This document shows, in pieces, positions 36,742 through 38,133 of a DNA stretch of 38,133 bases. A program made the translations under genes and the position numbers. Location of the stretch: the IMG/VR virus record IMGVR_UViG_3300028653_000593, positions 1 to 38,133 of that record; one strand, given 5' to 3'. Each line of letters begins with the position of its first letter. Within the stretch, counting starts at the first letter, position 1. The notes below the pieces were generated by a model. That model saw only the letters and a program-made list of their open reading frames with translations. It was not told the DNA's origin and made no database searches. Source of the stretch: a virus.

Positions 36742-38133
36742 ATGATTAATATAGGAGACATTTTAGAGGGGAAGATAGCAATGAATGCTAGTGGCTCAGC
36801 ATACTTGGTAAGTAATGATTTACCAAAGGATATTTATATCCACAAAAACAATACGAATAAAGCATTACATTTAGATACAGTTAGGATCAAGGTTATACCA
36901 GGTAATGGACGAGCACTTGAAGGTGAAGTATTAGTAATACTTGAACGATTTAGGACAGAATTTGTTGGTGTGATACAAGTATCACCACGTTATGCTTTCT
37001 TTGTTCCAGATAGCAATAAATTACCAATAGATTTCTTCATTCCAATCACCAAGATACTTGGTGCTAAGGATGGACAAAAGGTTATTGCTCGTTTAACTGA
37101 ATGGAAAGATGATGCTAAAAATCCTAATGGTGAGATCATTCGAGTAATCGGTGATGCTGGTGAACATGAAACAGAAATACATAGCATCCTAGAAGAATAT
37201 GGTCTTCCTTATGATTTTGATGGTGATGTGATTGCAGAAGCAGAAGCTATTTCAGATATCATCCCTCAATCAGAGATTGATAAGCGTAGAGATATGCGTG
37301 ATGTATTAACCTTTACCATTGATCCAGTTGATGCAAAAGACTTTGATGATGCGTTATCGTTTGAAAGCATTATTGATGGTGAGACAATGGAACGAGTTTA
37401 TATTGTTGGTGTTCACATTGCCGATGTAAGCCATTATTTGCGTCCAGATACTGCATTAGATAAAGAAGCATACATGAGAGGAACCAGCGTTTATCTTGTT
37501 GATAGATGTGTTCCTATGCTTCCAGAGCGACTTTCAAATGGATTGTGTAGTCTAAGACCACATGAAGATAAATTATGCTTCTCAGCAATATTTAAGCTTA
37601 ATGAAAATGGTCATGTACTTGAAGAATGGTTTGGAAGAACAGTTATCAATTCAAATCATAGATATTCGTATGAAGAAGCTCAAGAAATAATTGAAGCTGA
37701 ACTTGTGAAAAAATCATTCTTTTCATTGGCAGAAGAAATTGATTTGAAAAATGCAATTATCACCCTAGATCAAATAGCTAAGAGAATGCGTAAAGCTCGA
37801 TTAGCTAAGGGTTCTATTTCTTTTGATAAACAAGAAGTTCGTTTCAAATTGGATGAGAACAATAAACCAACAGGAATTATTTTCAAGGTTGGAAAAGATT
37901 CAAACAAGTTGATTGAAGAATACATGTTGTTGGCAAATAGACGTGTTGCAAAGTTCATCAATGACAAGAAATTGCCAATGGTTAATCGTGCCCATGATAA
38001 ACCTAATGAAGAAAAATTGGAAAACCTTAAAGACTTCATTAAGCAATTTGGTTACGATATCAAAACACAAGACCCAGTTGAAATTACAACTACACTTAAT
38101 AAGCTTCTTACTGATGTTAAAGGAACGTCAGAA
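36742..38133 (+). CDS. rnr: RNase R/RNase II-type 3'-5' exoribonuclease (3' end cut by window edge)
   Basis: The frame stays open from ATG 36742 to the window end (464 codons). An N-terminal OB-fold region (GDILEGKIAMNASGSAYLVS, with IYIHKNN) is followed by a second cold-shock-like part. The RNB catalytic domain begins about residue 188: FTIDPVDAKDFDDALSF at 192-208 carries the metal-binding Asp residues. GVHIADVSHYLRPDTALDKE, VPMLPERLSNGLCSL and EEYMLLANRRVAKF follow. All are standard RNase R motifs. The part with the remaining RNB active-site residues and S1 domain lies beyond the edge. It may degrade structured RNA; with Thg1, MnmA and 2H proteins it gives an RNA-maintenance theme. Confidence 0.92.
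   Translation, partial: MINIGDILEGKIAMNASGSAYLVSNDLPKDIYIHKNNTNKALHLDTVRIKVIPGNGRALEGEVLVILERFRTEFVGVIQVSPRYAFFVPDSNKLPIDFFIPITKILGAKDGQKVIARLTEWKDDAKNPNGEIIRVIGDAGEHETEIHSILEEYGLPYDFDGDVIAEAEAISDIIPQSEIDKRRDMRDVLTFTIDPVDAKDFDDALSFESIIDGETMERVYIVGVHIADVSHYLRPDTALDKEAYMRGTSVYLVDRCVPMLPERLSNGLCSLRPHEDKLCFSAIFKLNENGHVLEEWFGRTVINSNHRYSYEEAQEIIEAELVKKSFFSLAEEIDLKNAIITLDQIAKRMRKARLAKGSISFDKQEVRFKLDENNKPTGIIFKVGKDSNKLIEEYMLLANRRVAKFINDKKLPMVNRAHDKPNEEKLENLKDFIKQFGYDIKTQDPVEITTTLNKLLTDVKGTSE

Noticed and set aside
36990-38039. Minus-strand open frames at the right edge
   Set aside because: They lie opposite the RNase R gene, whose + frame is open to the window edge with all RNB motifs.
1-38133. tRNA or rRNA genes, CRISPR arrays, insertion sequences, integrase or attachment sites
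   Set aside because: I saw no tRNA-like cloverleaf sequence, no transposase or integrase, and no spaced direct repeats. Nearly all bases are in supported genes.

Overview
This window looks like part of a large lytic-type phage genome that infects a Bacteroidota (Flavobacterium/Bacteroides-type) host. It is AT-rich, and about 70 mostly short genes are packed on the + strand with 1-20 base overlaps. There is no host housekeeping operon and no tRNA or rRNA. The clearest host signature is a repeated promoter of the Bacteroidota primary-sigma type, TTG or TTTG, about 20 bases, then TACCTTTG (TAnnTTTG). I find it in front of most gene clusters. The MnmA protein is also of the Bacteroidota type.

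Layout. (1) 1-2366: a diversity-generating retroelement (DGR). It has a reverse transcriptase with a YADD box and the DGR-type IGxxxSQ motif, one adenine-rich template repeat, and three variable repeats in three related target genes (the first cut by the window edge). Within the variable cores every substitution against the template falls on a template adenine. (2) 2511-4446: tRNA 2-thiouridylase MnmA, a 2H phosphoesterase and a small basic protein on the minus strand. (3) 4521-10041: small unknown proteins, a YqeY-like protein, a DUF3307-like membrane protein, a P-loop ATPase, a metallophosphoesterase and an AAA+ ATPase. (4) 10482-17287: an NAD/ADP-ribose block with bifunctional NMN adenylyltransferase-Nudix, two SLOG-type Rossmann proteins, nicotinamide phosphoribosyltransferase, a nucleoside deoxyribosyltransferase-like protein, NADAR and a macro domain. 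(5) 17319-24585: dCMP deaminase, a HAD protein, a lipoprotein, a cupin, Sir2, a SET-domain protein, a CoaD-like adenylyltransferase, an MgtC-like protein, PRPP synthetase and a Thg1-like 3'-5' polymerase. (6) 24659-31376: a T5 A1-like metallophosphoesterase, CYTH, HAD, a CsaA-like tRNA-binding protein, a ParB-like fold, Nudix, Smr, GIY-YIG, a second deoxyribosyltransferase-like protein and a phage-encoded translation initiation factor IF-3. (7) 31413-38133: a protein with a T4-type capsid motif, a GIY-YIG homing endonuclease inserted at the 5' end of a HAD 'RNA repair' gene, a HExxH metallopeptidase, PPK2, a tandem GNAT protein and the first 464 codons of an RNase R-type exoribonuclease.

How the genes fit together. 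Prs supplies PRPP. NadV makes NMN from nicotinamide and PRPP, and NadM makes NAD from NMN. Sir2 consumes NAD and releases nicotinamide. NADAR, macro, Nudix and SLOG proteins act on or sense ADP-ribose derivatives. The set fits a phage programme that rebuilds NAD after host NADase defences and removes ADP-ribose from nucleic acid or protein. A second theme is translation and RNA repair (MnmA, Thg1-like, CsaA-like, IF-3, 2H, HAD-SAK, RNase R). A third is surface or receptor diversification by the DGR.

The promoters fall into two classes by distance to the start codon: 14-29 bases in one and 2-6 bases in the other. The second class predicts leaderless mRNAs, which is notable in a genome that carries its own IF-3. 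Two GIY-YIG homing endonucleases are the clearest mobile elements besides the DGR.
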